NCBI GenBank assembly: GCA_000634195.1
Contig: JFLT01000187.1
Location: 1-64,000 of the forward strand
Reading direction: 5' to 3'
Source of the DNA: Prochlorococcus sp. scB243_495D8
GTDB taxonomy: Bacteria > Cyanobacteriota > Cyanobacteriia > PCC-6307 > Cyanobiaceae
Length of the DNA stretch: 64,000 nt
Shown here: piece by piece, positions 1 to 8,465 of the stretch
How the letters are laid out: the number at the start of each line of letters is the position of its first letter
How positions within the stretch are numbered: position 1 is the stretch's first letter
The notes under the pieces: generated by a model
What the model was told of the DNA's origin: nothing
Seen by the model: only the letters and a program-made list of their open reading frames with translations
Database searches by the model: none
Position numbers and translations under genes: made by a program

Positions 1-1
1 G

Positions 2-112
2 ATGTATAATTATAGAAATGCACTAAAAATAATTAAGAATGATCCAATGATTAAAAATGATCTAGTTGAATGGAAATTAAATGAGTGGGTAGATCCAGAT
101 AAATGCATATAA
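2..112 (+). CDS. 3' end of an unrecognised gene
   Basis: An open frame enters from the left edge and stops with TAA at 110-112; 36 codons are visible, rich in Lys, Asn and Asp, ending WVDPDKCI. The ATG at position 2 may be internal, so the real start could lie outside the window. The stop directly abuts the stop codon of the convergent lipA gene with no base between them. I do not recognise the family from this fragment. Confidence 0.5.
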   Translation: MYNYRNALKIIKNDPMIKNDLVEWKLNEWVDPDKCI

Positions 113-1006
113 CTATTTTGGATACTTTTTCATAAGTTTTTGAATCTCTTCAGCATGGTAGCTACTACGAGTTAAAGGAGAACTAACTACTTGCATGAAG
201 TTTAAATCTTGTTCACCGAACGCTTTAAAGTAGTTAAATTTTGAAGGACTGACAAATCTTTTAACAGGTAAATGATTAGGGCCAGGAGATAAATATTGGC
301 CAATAGTAACAATATCAACGAAATTACTTTTTAAATCCTTAAGCAGACTTAAAACCTCCACGTCTTTTTCCCCTAAACCAAGCATGAAGCCTGACTTTAT
401 ATAAATTTTAGGAGAATAGTCTCTGGTTCTTTTAAGCAACTCAAGAGTTCTTTCATATTTGCCTTGAGGTCTTACTTTGTTATATAGCGAAGACACAGTC
501 TCGATATTGTGGTTTAAAACGTTTGGATTTGAATCAAGAACTTTTTCAAGCGCTTTCCAGTTACCACAAAGATCAGGTATTAGAAGCTCAATAGTAGTTT
601 CAGGAGATTTTTCTCTTATTTGATGAACACATTGAAAAAATTGAGATGCGCCACCATCCTCAAGATCGTCTCTATTAACTGATGTGATTACAACATGCTT
701 AAGCTTCATTCTAAAAACAGCTTCGGCTAAACGATATGGTTCAGTTGGATCTAAGTCTCTCTTAGATCTATCAAAATCAATATCACAATATGGACATGCC
801 CTAGTGCAACCAGGACCCATGATGAGGAAAGTTGCAGTTCCACTAGCAAAACATTCGCCAATATTTGGACAGCTTGCTTCTTGACATACGGTATTGAGAT
901 TTAAATCATTTAATAAATTTGCAGTATTACCAATTCGCTCAACTTGTGGAGCTTTGACCCTTAACCATTCAGGTTTTGAAATTAAACTATTAGGATTATT
1001 AGTCAC
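113..1006 (-). CDS. lipA: Lipoyl synthase LipA
   Basis: Radical SAM enzyme that inserts two sulfur atoms into the octanoyl chain on lipoyl domains of 2-oxoacid dehydrogenase complexes and GcvH. Of 297 residues, the auxiliary [4Fe-4S] cluster ligands are visible as C41-x4-C46-x5-C52 ([12 protein letters not shown]) and the radical SAM cluster as C67-x3-C71-x2-C74 (CTRACPYC). The C-terminal RSSYHAEE motif supplies the conserved Ser ligand of the auxiliary cluster. The length is normal for the family. The start is ATG, with about 290 bp of AT-rich spacer upstream. Confidence 0.96.
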   Translation of the reverse strand: MTNNPNSLISKPEWLRVKAPQVERIGNTANLLNDLNLNTVCQEASCPNIGECFASGTATFLIMGPGCTRACPYCDIDFDRSKRDLDPTEPYRLAEAVFRMKLKHVVITSVNRDDLEDGGASQFFQCVHQIREKSPETTIELLIPDLCGNWKALEKVLDSNPNVLNHNIETVSSLYNKVRPQGKYERTLELLKRTRDYSPKIYIKSGFMLGLGEKDVEVLSLLKDLKSNFVDIVTIGQYLSPGPNHLPVKRFVSPSKFNYFKAFGEQDLNFMQVVSSPLTRSSYHAEEIQKLMKKYPK

Positions 1007-1298
1007 ATTAATCTTCTTGACCTTTAATTCTATTTTACTAAAAACAAGATGAATTAACTATTTATAATTTCAAAAGACGAAGCTCATTCAACAGAAGTAA
1101 ATAAATAAATGAATTCAACTAATCCTTCTGCAATTTAGAAAATCTTAATTAAATTTACTAATTGCACAACGTTCTTGTTTCATTAACTAAAATTGAATCA
1201 GATTTGATATCGTTATTATTAATACAGATATCAGAACATACTATTTTTAAAAATATAGAAAAAAATCTTTAAATAGTTGCTTTAATATGTACTAAAAA

Positions 1299-1973
1299 GT
1301 GTTTTTTTTATTATTTTTTGATACAGTAAAAAATATATGTAATAAAACATTGACTTTTAAATTTAAAAGAAAACGTATTTTATTATCGGAAAAAAATAAA
1401 AACTCTAAAGCAGTAGGTTATGCCAGAGCTACTCAGAAAGAATATGAATATTTAGAAGAGCAAATAAAAATTTTGAAGGAAGAGGGTTGTAGTTTAGTGT
1501 TCTCTGAATTTATAAGTTTAGATGAAGAAATCAAACCCCAACTCAATAAAGCTATAAATTCCTTATCAAAAGGCGATCAATTAATAATAACTCAGCTTGA
1601 TCGAGCATTTAAAAATAAAAAAGAATGTTTGATAACAATAAATAAACTTATTAATAAGGATATTCAATTGCGAACTTTGACTGGTTTTTTTGCTGCTAAT
1701 GAATCTTCTAATACGATTTCTTCAATTTTTAAGATTTTATATGAATTAGATAATTTAGAAGAAAAAAGTTTAGGTGAAAGAAAAAAAGAACAACTATTAC
1801 GCAGAAAATTATCTGGAAATAATTTAGGAGGAAGACCCAAAATAAGTCCTCTAAAAGAATCTTTAGTAATCAGATTGCGTAATGAAGGATATTCTTATCG
1901 ATCAATCAGATCACAAACAGGAATTGCATTGTCAACAATAAGAAGAGTAATTTTGGAAGGAGAACTAACATAA
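1299..1973 (+). CDS. Divergent serine-recombinase (resolvase) family protein
   Basis: The N-terminal resolvase fold is recognisable from GYARAT (residues 40-45) and ITQLDRAFKN, which aligns with the resolvase motif TKLDRLGRD. A C-terminal helix-turn-helix follows (GRPKISPLKES and SYRSIRSQTGIALSTIRR). The nucleophilic Ser of the usual YARVS motif is Thr45 here, and the third arginine of DRxxR is Lys, so strand-exchange activity is doubtful. The frame opens with GTG at 1299, but the first 35 or so residues are low-complexity and lie outside the conserved domain, so the true start may be further downstream. The small gene at 1975 starts 1 nt after the stop and is probably co-transcribed. Function as a DNA-binding regulator is possible but unproven. 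Confidence 0.7.
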   Translation: MFFLLFFDTVKNICNKTLTFKFKRKRILLSEKNKNSKAVGYARATQKEYEYLEEQIKILKEEGCSLVFSEFISLDEEIKPQLNKAINSLSKGDQLIITQLDRAFKNKKECLITINKLINKDIQLRTLTGFFAANESSNTISSIFKILYELDNLEEKSLGERKKEQLLRRKLSGNNLGGRPKISPLKESLVIRLRNEGYSYRSIRSQTGIALSTIRRVILEGELT

Positions 1974-1974
1974 A

Positions 1975-2181
1975 ATGCAGAGGAAAGAAATTGAAAATTT
2001 AATTAAAGAAAATTTTAAAGATACAGCGTTGCGTATTTATGAATTAGATAATGAAGATAGAAAAAGTTTATTAGCTGAATATAGAGAATGGATTATGAAT
2101 GATTTAGATTTTGAAGAAGTAATGATGTTGCCTTATGAAGCATATACTGACAAATTAGATTCTAATTTCTTAGAAGATTAA
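1975..2181 (+). CDS. Small acidic protein of unknown function
   Basis: A 68-residue protein, strongly acidic in its second half (DLDFEEVMMLPYE, ending FLED) and predicted mostly helical, with no signal peptide or membrane segment. The start ATG lies 1 nt after the stop of the recombinase-like gene, so translation is probably coupled. I do not recognise the family. The coupling suggests a partner of the recombinase-like protein, but this is inference only. Confidence 0.65.
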   Translation: MQRKEIENLIKENFKDTALRIYELDNEDRKSLLAEYREWIMNDLDFEEVMMLPYEAYTDKLDSNFLED

Positions 2182-2189
2182 ATTTAGTC

Positions 2190-3092
2190 CTAAATAGTAT
2201 ATTTTTTATTAAATTCATATACTTCTTTTGAGATTAATGGCAATAGAGAAGAATCTTTAGAATATTTTTCACCATCACAAAAAACAACTAACAAAGTGTG
2301 TAGTGATTGACTATTAGTCCACCAAGCGGAATCATGTCTAACTTCTGACATTAAGCCTGCTTTACTCCAAAGATTAATGCTTTCTGGTAAGCCTGCGCCC
2401 AAAAAACCATCTATTTGATTAAGAGAATCGTTTTTAAGAACAACTTTATCTAAATTTCTTTTTAAAAAACTTCGTAAATTTAAATCATTTTTTTGATAAT
2501 CAATATGAATCATAATTTCCTCCAAAACCCTTGCAGCCGCATCAGAATTCATAGCGTTTCTATTTTTATTATTATGTCCATAAAATTCTTTTTCACGACC
2601 AAATGGTCCATCATCCCAGGTCTTCTGACAGCAATTTAAACCACTCAATTCCTCCCAATGTAAATCATGTAGCCAATCGTTTATTATACTTCTTTGATAT
2701 TTCCAATTTTCCCATGATTTGCCCTCAATACAAGGTCCACTTGTTGTTCCAGTAAGTAAATCAATTAAGAAGCTTGTCGCATTATTACTTGAGAAAGATA
2801 ACATTTTCCTTACAGCATCAATAATATCATCCGATAATAATAAATTTCCTTTTTTAATCCAATAATATGTAGCAAGACCATAAACCAACTTGACTATACT
2901 GGCAGGGTAAACCATTTTTTTATTATTGATGCCAGTGCCAAAACCTTTAAATACACTTTTATTTATACTTTTATAATTAATCCAAGTTATGGCAATATCG
3001 TCACTTGAAAAATCTTTATTATAAGAGCATACTCTCCCTAAAATATCATTTAAGGCTAGACCCATCTCTTCACTTAAATAGTAAAAGGACAT
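2190..3092 (-). CDS. Beta-lactamase-like serine hydrolase
   Basis: A 300-residue protein of the class A beta-lactamase/penicillin-binding fold. The SxxK nucleophile motif is S65-I-V-K68 within YPASIVKL, the SxN motif is S102-N-N104, and a KAG triad near residue 247 replaces the usual KTG. No signal peptide is evident, and the N-terminus (MSFYYLSEEMGLALND) offers a second in-frame Met at residue 10. It could be a peptidase or esterase acting on peptidoglycan-like substrates; antibiotic hydrolysis is not implied. It is transcribed divergently from an NlpC/P60 gene whose start codon is only 3 bp away, suggesting a shared cell-wall role. Confidence 0.8.
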   Translation of the reverse strand: MSFYYLSEEMGLALNDILGRVCSYNKDFSSDDIAITWINYKSINKSVFKGFGTGINNKKMVYPASIVKLVYGLATYYWIKKGNLLLSDDIIDAVRKMLSFSSNNATSFLIDLLTGTTSGPCIEGKSWENWKYQRSIINDWLHDLHWEELSGLNCCQKTWDDGPFGREKEFYGHNNKNRNAMNSDAAARVLEEIMIHIDYQKNDLNLRSFLKRNLDKVVLKNDSLNQIDGFLGAGLPESINLWSKAGLMSEVRHDSAWWTNSQSLHTLLVVFCDGEKYSKDSSLLPLISKEVYEFNKKYTI

Positions 3093-3095
3093 TGT

Positions 3096-3854
3096 ATGGA
3101 AAATTATAAAAATCCTATCTCACTATTTAAACAAACTAACTTTTCAAAAACTATTTGGTGGAAATTAAAAGTTAATATTTCGGGATATCAAAATGCAACA
3201 GAAGATAAATTAGTTACTGAAATATTTAAAAATAGAATTTTTAGGCTTATTTATCCAAATATTTTTCAAAACAATCATAAATTTTCAAGGATATTAGTTC
3301 AACTATATGAAGATGGTTACGTCTGTTGGATAAATTTAGATGGATTAATTATTGAGAAATACGAATTCAAAAAAAATAACAGTTTAGAAAATGAACACTT
3401 TTTTATCAAAGATAAAGTTAACTCAATTTTAAAATGGATCAAGGATCAATCTGAGTTGAATAATGAATATCTTTGGGGAGGTACATTAGGACCCAATTTT
3501 GATTGTTCTGGATTAATTCAGACTGCTTTTTTAAAGCATCAAATTTATATACCTCGAGACTCTTTTCAAATAAAAAGTTTTTGTAAGCACCTTTTTTATT
3601 ACAAAGAATCGTATGCGGCTCTACGACCTGGCGATCTTTTATTTTTTGGAAATGAAGAAAAATGTGATCATATTGGAATCTACAAAGGAGACGGATTCTA
3701 TTACCATAGCTCTGGAATGGATTTTGGCAGAAATGGAATAGGATTAGATACCCTAAAAAAGTCTAATGATAAAATCTCATTGCATTATAAATCTAAACTT
3801 ATTTCGGCAGGAAGAATAGTTAGAAATTATAGATGGGACCGCACTATACGTTAA
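3096..3854 (+). CDS. NlpC/P60 family cell-wall peptidase
   Basis: The C-terminal half is an NlpC/P60 papain-like domain: the catalytic Cys is C137 in NFDCSGL, the His is H192 in DHIGIY, and H204 (YYHSS) is a plausible third polar residue. The first 115 or so residues resemble an SH3b-like targeting region (YEDGYVCWINLDGL). Members cleave D-gamma-glutamyl-diaminopimelate bonds in peptidoglycan. No classical signal peptide is visible. The gene is divergent from the beta-lactamase-like gene with 3 bp between the two ATG codons, so its promoter must lie inside the neighbour or the mRNA must be nearly leaderless. Confidence 0.88.
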   Translation: MENYKNPISLFKQTNFSKTIWWKLKVNISGYQNATEDKLVTEIFKNRIFRLIYPNIFQNNHKFSRILVQLYEDGYVCWINLDGLIIEKYEFKKNNSLENEHFFIKDKVNSILKWIKDQSELNNEYLWGGTLGPNFDCSGLIQTAFLKHQIYIPRDSFQIKSFCKHLFYYKESYAALRPGDLLFFGNEEKCDHIGIYKGDGFYYHSSGMDFGRNGIGLDTLKKSNDKISLHYKSKLISAGRIVRNYRWDRTIR

Positions 3855-3913
3855 TTTATAGAGATTACCTTAAAATTTTAAATTAAAATATTACTTATTC
3901 TTTTATTTTGAAA

Positions 3914-4513
3914 TTAACCAGCAGTCCAGATATTTTTAATGATTGGCATTATGGTATCTAAGTGTAATGTCCCAACAAGTAACCAAGCAAAAACAGCTCC
4001 TCCACATCCTCCTAACCAAAATCCACTTGTAAAATCAGCCCAACCAGCTCTTGTAAATAAGTCCTTTGGCGGATTATTAACAGTCGCATCTGGAGGTTGA
4101 ACATTAGGTGCTTTACCAGGTGCATTGTATAGAACAAAAAGTGCTGTCAAAATATGAACAGCTCCAATAGTAGCTAGAAGTCCAGCTGTTAGAGCAAATT
4201 CAGAATTTCTTAATGGACCAGTCATGGTAAAAGGTCCGTATAGAAGATATCCAAAAGCTGCTCCAGTTTCTAAACCTCTAAAATTAGGGGAAATACCTTC
4301 TCTGTAAAAAGGTAAATTATTTATAAAGGCTTTTGTAAAATAACCACTATTAACTGGAGTAGCTAAATTACCAACACAAGGATCAGCAACTGTTTTTACT
4401 GCCCATTGTTCTGCTACGCCAATATCATTTGGTTGTACAGAAGTATCTATGTATTTCTCATCAAACTTAATAGAACTTGTTGATTCAGAGAATGATTTTT
4501 GAAAGTCGCTCAT
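3914..4513 (-). CDS. psaL: Photosystem I reaction centre subunit XI, PsaL
   Basis: Membrane subunit at the trimer interface of photosystem I. It has 199 residues, longer than the roughly 150-160 of freshwater cyanobacteria because of an N-terminal extension of about 35 residues. Conserved stretches include [35 protein letters not shown] and [17 protein letters not shown], followed by two further hydrophobic segments. It lies 27 nt downstream of psaI on the same strand, so a psaI-psaL operon is likely. Confidence 0.98.
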   Translation of the reverse strand: MSDFQKSFSESTSSIKFDEKYIDTSVQPNDIGVAEQWAVKTVADPCVGNLATPVNSGYFTKAFINNLPFYREGISPNFRGLETGAAFGYLLYGPFTMTGPLRNSEFALTAGLLATIGAVHILTALFVLYNAPGKAPNVQPPDATVNNPPKDLFTRAGWADFTSGFWLGGCGGAVFAWLLVGTLHLDTIMPIIKNIWTAG

Positions 4514-4540
4514 TTTTTTAATAGTTTAGTGTTTGATAAT

Positions 4541-4654
4541 TTATTCAGTTGCTGTAATTAATCTTCCAATCAATACGATAAAAACAGCAGGCATTGCTAT
4601 ACCAATTAATGGAACAAAAATTGAGGGTAAAAGACTTGGTAAATCAGATGGCAT
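4541..4654 (-). CDS. psaI: Photosystem I reaction centre subunit VIII, PsaI
   Basis: A 37-codon gene, below usual ORF size limits. The protein begins MPSDLPSLLPSIFVPLIG, continues with one transmembrane helix and ends RLITATE, matching the PsaI pattern. PsaI stabilises PsaL in the photosystem I trimer, and psaL follows 27 nt downstream. The start is ATG at 4654-4652 and the stop is TAA at 4543-4541. A perfect tandem 10-bp repeat lies 3 nt upstream of the start codon. Confidence 0.95.
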   Translation of the reverse strand: MPSDLPSLLPSIFVPLIGIAMPAVFIVLIGRLITATE

Positions 4655-4657
4655 AGT

Positions 4658-4677
4658 TCTTTAAACATCTTTAAACA
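4658..4677 (-). repeat. Tandem 10-bp direct repeat upstream of psaI
   Basis: TCTTTAAACA occurs twice head to tail (4658-4667 and 4668-4677); read on the psaI strand this is TGTTTAAAGA twice. The 10-bp period matches the geometry of HLR1 sites bound by the high-light regulator RpaB at PSI genes, but the sequence is only a partial match to the TTACA consensus, and it sits very close to the start codon. A regulatory role is conjecture. Confidence 0.35.
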
Positions 4678-4746
4678 CTTTAGTATTTATCAGCGAAATA
4701 ATGTTAATTTTATTACTGGATGATATAAAAATTATTAACTTTTTAC

Positions 4747-5139
4747 ATGTTAAATTTTTTCGCAATTCTACTTATTATTTTTATAGGAATATTACTTCTA
4801 GTTTTAAAAAAAAGAAGCTTTAAAAAGTTTATAAATCAAAGCAATTTTAATCCTATTAAATTAAAGAAAAATAAAAGAAGTAATAATAAACTTCTATTTA
4901 AAAAAAATAGTTATTTATACAATCACGAAGAAAAAAAGTACTCAGTATTTTATAAAAATTCTCAAAGAAATAAAATGATTAGTCTTTTTCAGGGCGACAC
5001 AGAAAATAAATTAAAAGCATTAAAGATTGCCGAAGAATTGGCTGATAAATCAACATTACCAATTTTACGAAAAGGCTTAAAAGATATTTCTCCTGAAGTC
5101 GTTAAAGTTTCAGCTTTATTAATAAGACAATTCAAGTAA
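4747..5139 (+). CDS. Membrane-anchored HEAT-repeat-like protein, unknown function
   Basis: A 130-residue protein. Residues 1-20 form one hydrophobic helix followed by a Lys/Asn-rich linker, and the C-terminal 55 or so residues (KLKALKIAEELADKSTLPIL and ISPEVVKVSALLIRQFK) look like one or two HEAT-type helical repeats. The single N-terminal helix followed by a basic stretch implies a membrane anchor with the tail in the cytoplasm. Its stop is 4 bp from the stop of the convergent glycosyltransferase gene. The specific function is unknown. Confidence 0.7.
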   Translation: MLNFFAILLIIFIGILLLVLKKRSFKKFINQSNFNPIKLKKNKRSNNKLLFKKNSYLYNHEEKKYSVFYKNSQRNKMISLFQGDTENKLKALKIAEELADKSTLPILRKGLKDISPEVVKVSALLIRQFK

Positions 5140-5143
5140 ACAA

Positions 5144-6106
5144 TCAATTTTGCTTAGCACTGTTTTTTGATCTAATTCTGTATATTGGACGACTTTGACT
5201 TTCATGATATGTCCTAATTAAAAGTTCGCTCAATAATCCAAAGCTAAATAATTGAACACCAGCAATTCCTAATATTAATGCAAACATCAGCAACGGACGA
5301 TTTCCAATATCCTCACCCATAATTTTTAAAACTATCAAATAAGAACTTATCGCAAGGCTAAAGAAAATACTTATAATTCCAACAAAACCAAATCCATACA
5401 TCGGTCTTGTTAAAAATTTAGTCATAAACCAAACAGTTAGTAAATCCATTAAAACTCTAAAAGTTCTATCAATTCCATATTTACTAGATCCATATTGCCT
5501 GCTCCTATGATTTACTTTAATTTCTTTTATTCTTGCACCTTCAATATTTGCTAAGACGGGCAAAAACCTGTGAAGTTCCCCATATAACTTTATATCTTCT
5601 ATTATTTCTTTCTTAAACGCTTTTAATGAGCAACCATAGTCATGCAACTTCAAACCTGTTACGTGAGCTATTAACTTATTCGCTATTTTTGATGGTATCC
5701 TTCTATTAATTAATTTATCTTTTCTATCAAACCTCCAACCACAAATCAAATCATAACCATTATTAATTTCTGAAATTAATAAAGGAATATCATTTGGATC
5801 ATTCTGTAAATCACCATCCAAAGTAATAACAATATCACCCGTAGAATTATCAAAGCCAGCTGCCATTGCTGCAGTTTGACCATAATTTTTGCGAAGTGAA
5901 ATTACTGACAATTCCTTAATTTTGAGAGTTAGTTGCTTTAATACTTGATGAGTATTATCTTTAGAACCATCATTTACAACAATCAATTCAAAATTAAATT
6001 TATAAGATGACATCACATTTATAACTTCATCCAATAAAAAACCTATACTCTCGCTTTCATTGAAAACAGGGACGATAATAGAAATTAATTGTTTTATATC
6101 TGACAT
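5144..6106 (-). CDS. Family 2 glycosyltransferase with C-terminal membrane anchor
   Basis: A 320-residue GT-A enzyme resembling dolichyl/undecaprenyl-phosphate sugar transferases. The nucleotide-binding start is SIIVPVFNESESIGFLL, metal-binding acidic residues lie in ITLDGDLQNDPNDIP, and the membrane-proximal acceptor motif is HRSRQYGSSKYG. Two hydrophobic helices follow (about residues 235-260 and 272-295). Such enzymes charge a polyprenyl phosphate with one sugar at the inner membrane for surface-polysaccharide or lipid modification. The sugar cannot be told from sequence. It is downstream of psaB but separated from it by a strong terminator. Confidence 0.9.
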   Translation of the reverse strand: MSDIKQLISIIVPVFNESESIGFLLDEVINVMSSYKFNFELIVVNDGSKDNTHQVLKQLTLKIKELSVISLRKNYGQTAAMAAGFDNSTGDIVITLDGDLQNDPNDIPLLISEINNGYDLICGWRFDRKDKLINRRIPSKIANKLIAHVTGLKLHDYGCSLKAFKKEIIEDIKLYGELHRFLPVLANIEGARIKEIKVNHRSRQYGSSKYGIDRTFRVLMDLLTVWFMTKFLTRPMYGFGFVGIISIFFSLAISSYLIVLKIMGEDIGNRPLLMFALILGIAGVQLFSFGLLSELLIRTYHESQSRPIYRIRSKNSAKQN

Positions 6107-6162
6107 TTATATTTAATAATAATTACACAATTTTAACTTAATTTAGGACATTAAAATTAAAC

Positions 6163-6190
6163 AAAAAAAATCACCACGTTTGTGGTGATT
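6163..6190 (-). terminator. Rho-independent terminator of psaA-psaB
   Basis: A perfect 9-bp stem AATCACCAC / GTGGTGATT (6169-6177 and 6182-6190) closes a 4-nt loop. On the minus strand it is followed by a run of eight T residues (A-run at 6163-6170, whose last two bases are in the stem). It lies 20 bp after the psaB stop codon and separates psaB from the glycosyltransferase gene. Confidence 0.9.
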
Positions 6191-6209
6191 AAAATTATTT
6201 AGGTGAAAT

Positions 6210-8438
6210 TTAACCAAACTTACCTGAAGTGGATGCGATAACAAATGCTCCAAATGTAAGTATGTTTCCAATCGTGAAATGTGCTAAACCAACTAATCTA
6301 GCTTGAACAATTGAAAGTGCAACTGGCTTATCTCTCCAGCCAACAAGGTTAGCAATTGGAGTACGTTGATGTGCCCAAACCAAAGTTTCAATTAACTCTT
6401 GCCAGTAACCACGCCATGATATTAGGAACATGAAACCAGTAGCCCAAACTAAGTGACCGAATAGGAACATCCAAGCCCAAGGAGATAGAGAATTTACTCC
6501 AAATGGATTATATCCATTAATAAGTTGAGCAGAGTTTAACCAAAGATAATCTCTGAACCAACCCATTAGATAAGTTCCTGATTCGTTAAATTGTGCTACG
6601 TTACCCTGCCAAATTGCTAGATGTTTCCAATGCCAGTAGAAAGTTACCCATGCTAGTAAATTTAATGCCCAGAACATAGCTAAGTACATAGCGTCCCAAG
6701 ATGAGCTATCACAAGTACCTCCTCGTCCGGGTCCATCGCAAGGGAAAGCATAACCTAAATCTTTCTTATCAGGGATTAATTTTGTTCCTCTAGCGTCAAG
6801 TGCACCTTTGATAAGAATTAATGCAGTGGTATGAAGACCTAAAGCGATAGCATGGTGAACTAAGAAATCTGCTGGCCCGATAGGTAAGAAGGCACTTAAT
6901 GCATCTTGTCTATTGATAAGATCCATCCAGTAATGATTACCTGGTAAAGAATTAGCTGCGAGAGTTGCTGAACTCGTAGGATCAGATAATAAAGCGTTGA
7001 AGCCATACATCATCTTACCTTGAGCAGCTTGAACGAATTGAGCAAATACTGGCTCGATTAAAATTTGCTTTTCAGGATTACCAAAAGCCACAACAACATC
7101 GTTATGAACATAAATTCCAAGAGTGTGGAATCCAAGCAACATTGTTACCCAACTAAGGTGACTTATCAAAGCTTCCTTTGTTCCAAGGACTCTTGCTAAT
7201 ACATTATCTTTGTTTAATTCTGGATCGTAATCTCTAACAAAGAAAATAGCACCGTGTGCGAAAGCACCAACCATCAAGAACATCGCTATGTACTGATGAT
7301 GACTATATAAAGCAGATTGTGTAGTGTAGTCCCTTGCAATGAAAGCATAAGAGGGAAGTGCACCCATATGTTGCGCCACTAGAGAAGTTGCTACACCAAG
7401 TGATGCTAACGCTAGTCCAAGTTGGAAATGTAATGAGTTATTTACAGTTTCATATATTCCATCATGGTTAATACCGAAACTACCTTTATGAGGATCATTA
7501 GGGTGTCTTGTATTATGAGCTTCTGTAATTTCTTTGAGGCTATGACCAATACCGAAGGTATTTCTATACATATGACCAGCAATTACGAAAACTGTTCCAA
7601 TCGCGATATGATGATGCGCAATGTCAGTAAGCCATAATGCTTCACTTTGAGGATGGAGACCACCTAAGAAAGTGAAAATTGCTGTACCCGCTCCCTCAGC
7701 TGTTCCAAACACCTGATCTAGAGAATCAGGATTTTGAGCATATGCTCCCCAGTTCAGAGTAAAGAAAGGAGCTAGTCCTGCAGGATGTGGAAGCACTGTT
7801 AACCAGTTATCCCAACCTACATGCTGACCTCTTGATTCAGGTATAGCAACATGAACCAAATGACCTGTCCAAGCAATACTACTAAAACCAAATAAAACAG
7901 CTAAATGATGATTTAATCTTGATTCTGCATTTTTAAACCAAGCTAGAGAAGGTCTGAATTTTGGCTGTAAGTGTAACCAACCTGCAAATAGAGTCCAACA
8001 AGCCAAAATACTCATGAAAATTGAAGCTTGGAACAGTTGCTCATTAGTTCTCATTCCAATTGTGTACCACCAATGGTAGAGACCTGAGTAAGCTATGTTT
8101 ACTGGACCATTAGCTCCAGCTTGTGTCATAGCTTCCGTGATACCAGATCCAAAATGTGGGTCCCAAATAGCATGAGCAATAGGACGAACGTGAGTGGGAT
8201 CAAGTACAAACTGCTCAAAGTTACCTTGCCACGCGATATGGAATAAGTTACCAGCCACCCAGAGAGCGATAATTGCTAGATGACCAAAATGTGTAGAGAA
8301 AAGCTTCTGATAAAGCTTTTCTTCGGTCATACCATCATGACTTTCAAAGTCGTGAGCGGTAGCTATTCCGTACCATATTCGTCGGGTTGTGGGGTCCTGA
8401 GCTAGACCCTGGTTAAATGATGGAAATTTTGTTGCCAT
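6210..8438 (-). CDS. psaB: Photosystem I P700 apoprotein A2, PsaB
   Basis: A 742-residue PSI core protein with 11 membrane helices that carries half of the P700 chlorophyll pair, the A0/A1 cofactors and ligands of the shared [4Fe-4S] cluster FX. The FX motif [18 protein letters not shown] is intact. It begins [20 protein letters not shown] and ends with the usual ASTSGKFG tail. psaB follows psaA by 27 bp as the second gene of the operon, and a strong terminator follows it. No clear Shine-Dalgarno sequence is seen before its ATG. Confidence 0.99.
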   Translation of the reverse strand: MATKFPSFNQGLAQDPTTRRIWYGIATAHDFESHDGMTEEKLYQKLFSTHFGHLAIIALWVAGNLFHIAWQGNFEQFVLDPTHVRPIAHAIWDPHFGSGITEAMTQAGANGPVNIAYSGLYHWWYTIGMRTNEQLFQASIFMSILACWTLFAGWLHLQPKFRPSLAWFKNAESRLNHHLAVLFGFSSIAWTGHLVHVAIPESRGQHVGWDNWLTVLPHPAGLAPFFTLNWGAYAQNPDSLDQVFGTAEGAGTAIFTFLGGLHPQSEALWLTDIAHHHIAIGTVFVIAGHMYRNTFGIGHSLKEITEAHNTRHPNDPHKGSFGINHDGIYETVNNSLHFQLGLALASLGVATSLVAQHMGALPSYAFIARDYTTQSALYSHHQYIAMFLMVGAFAHGAIFFVRDYDPELNKDNVLARVLGTKEALISHLSWVTMLLGFHTLGIYVHNDVVVAFGNPEKQILIEPVFAQFVQAAQGKMMYGFNALLSDPTSSATLAANSLPGNHYWMDLINRQDALSAFLPIGPADFLVHHAIALGLHTTALILIKGALDARGTKLIPDKKDLGYAFPCDGPGRGGTCDSSSWDAMYLAMFWALNLLAWVTFYWHWKHLAIWQGNVAQFNESGTYLMGWFRDYLWLNSAQLINGYNPFGVNSLSPWAWMFLFGHLVWATGFMFLISWRGYWQELIETLVWAHQRTPIANLVGWRDKPVALSIVQARLVGLAHFTIGNILTFGAFVIASTSGKFG

Positions 8439-8465
8439 TGAAATAAAAAGGTGAAGTTCAGGTTA

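Noticed and set aside
1206-1234. Two GATATC sequences in the spacer before the recombinase-like gene
   Set aside because: Six-base palindromes are common in AT-rich spacers; no longer symmetry links them, so a recombination site is not supported.
1299-1973. Insertion sequence or resolvase transposon
   Set aside because: No terminal inverted repeats, target duplication or transposase is visible, and the catalytic Ser is missing; treated as a chromosomal gene.
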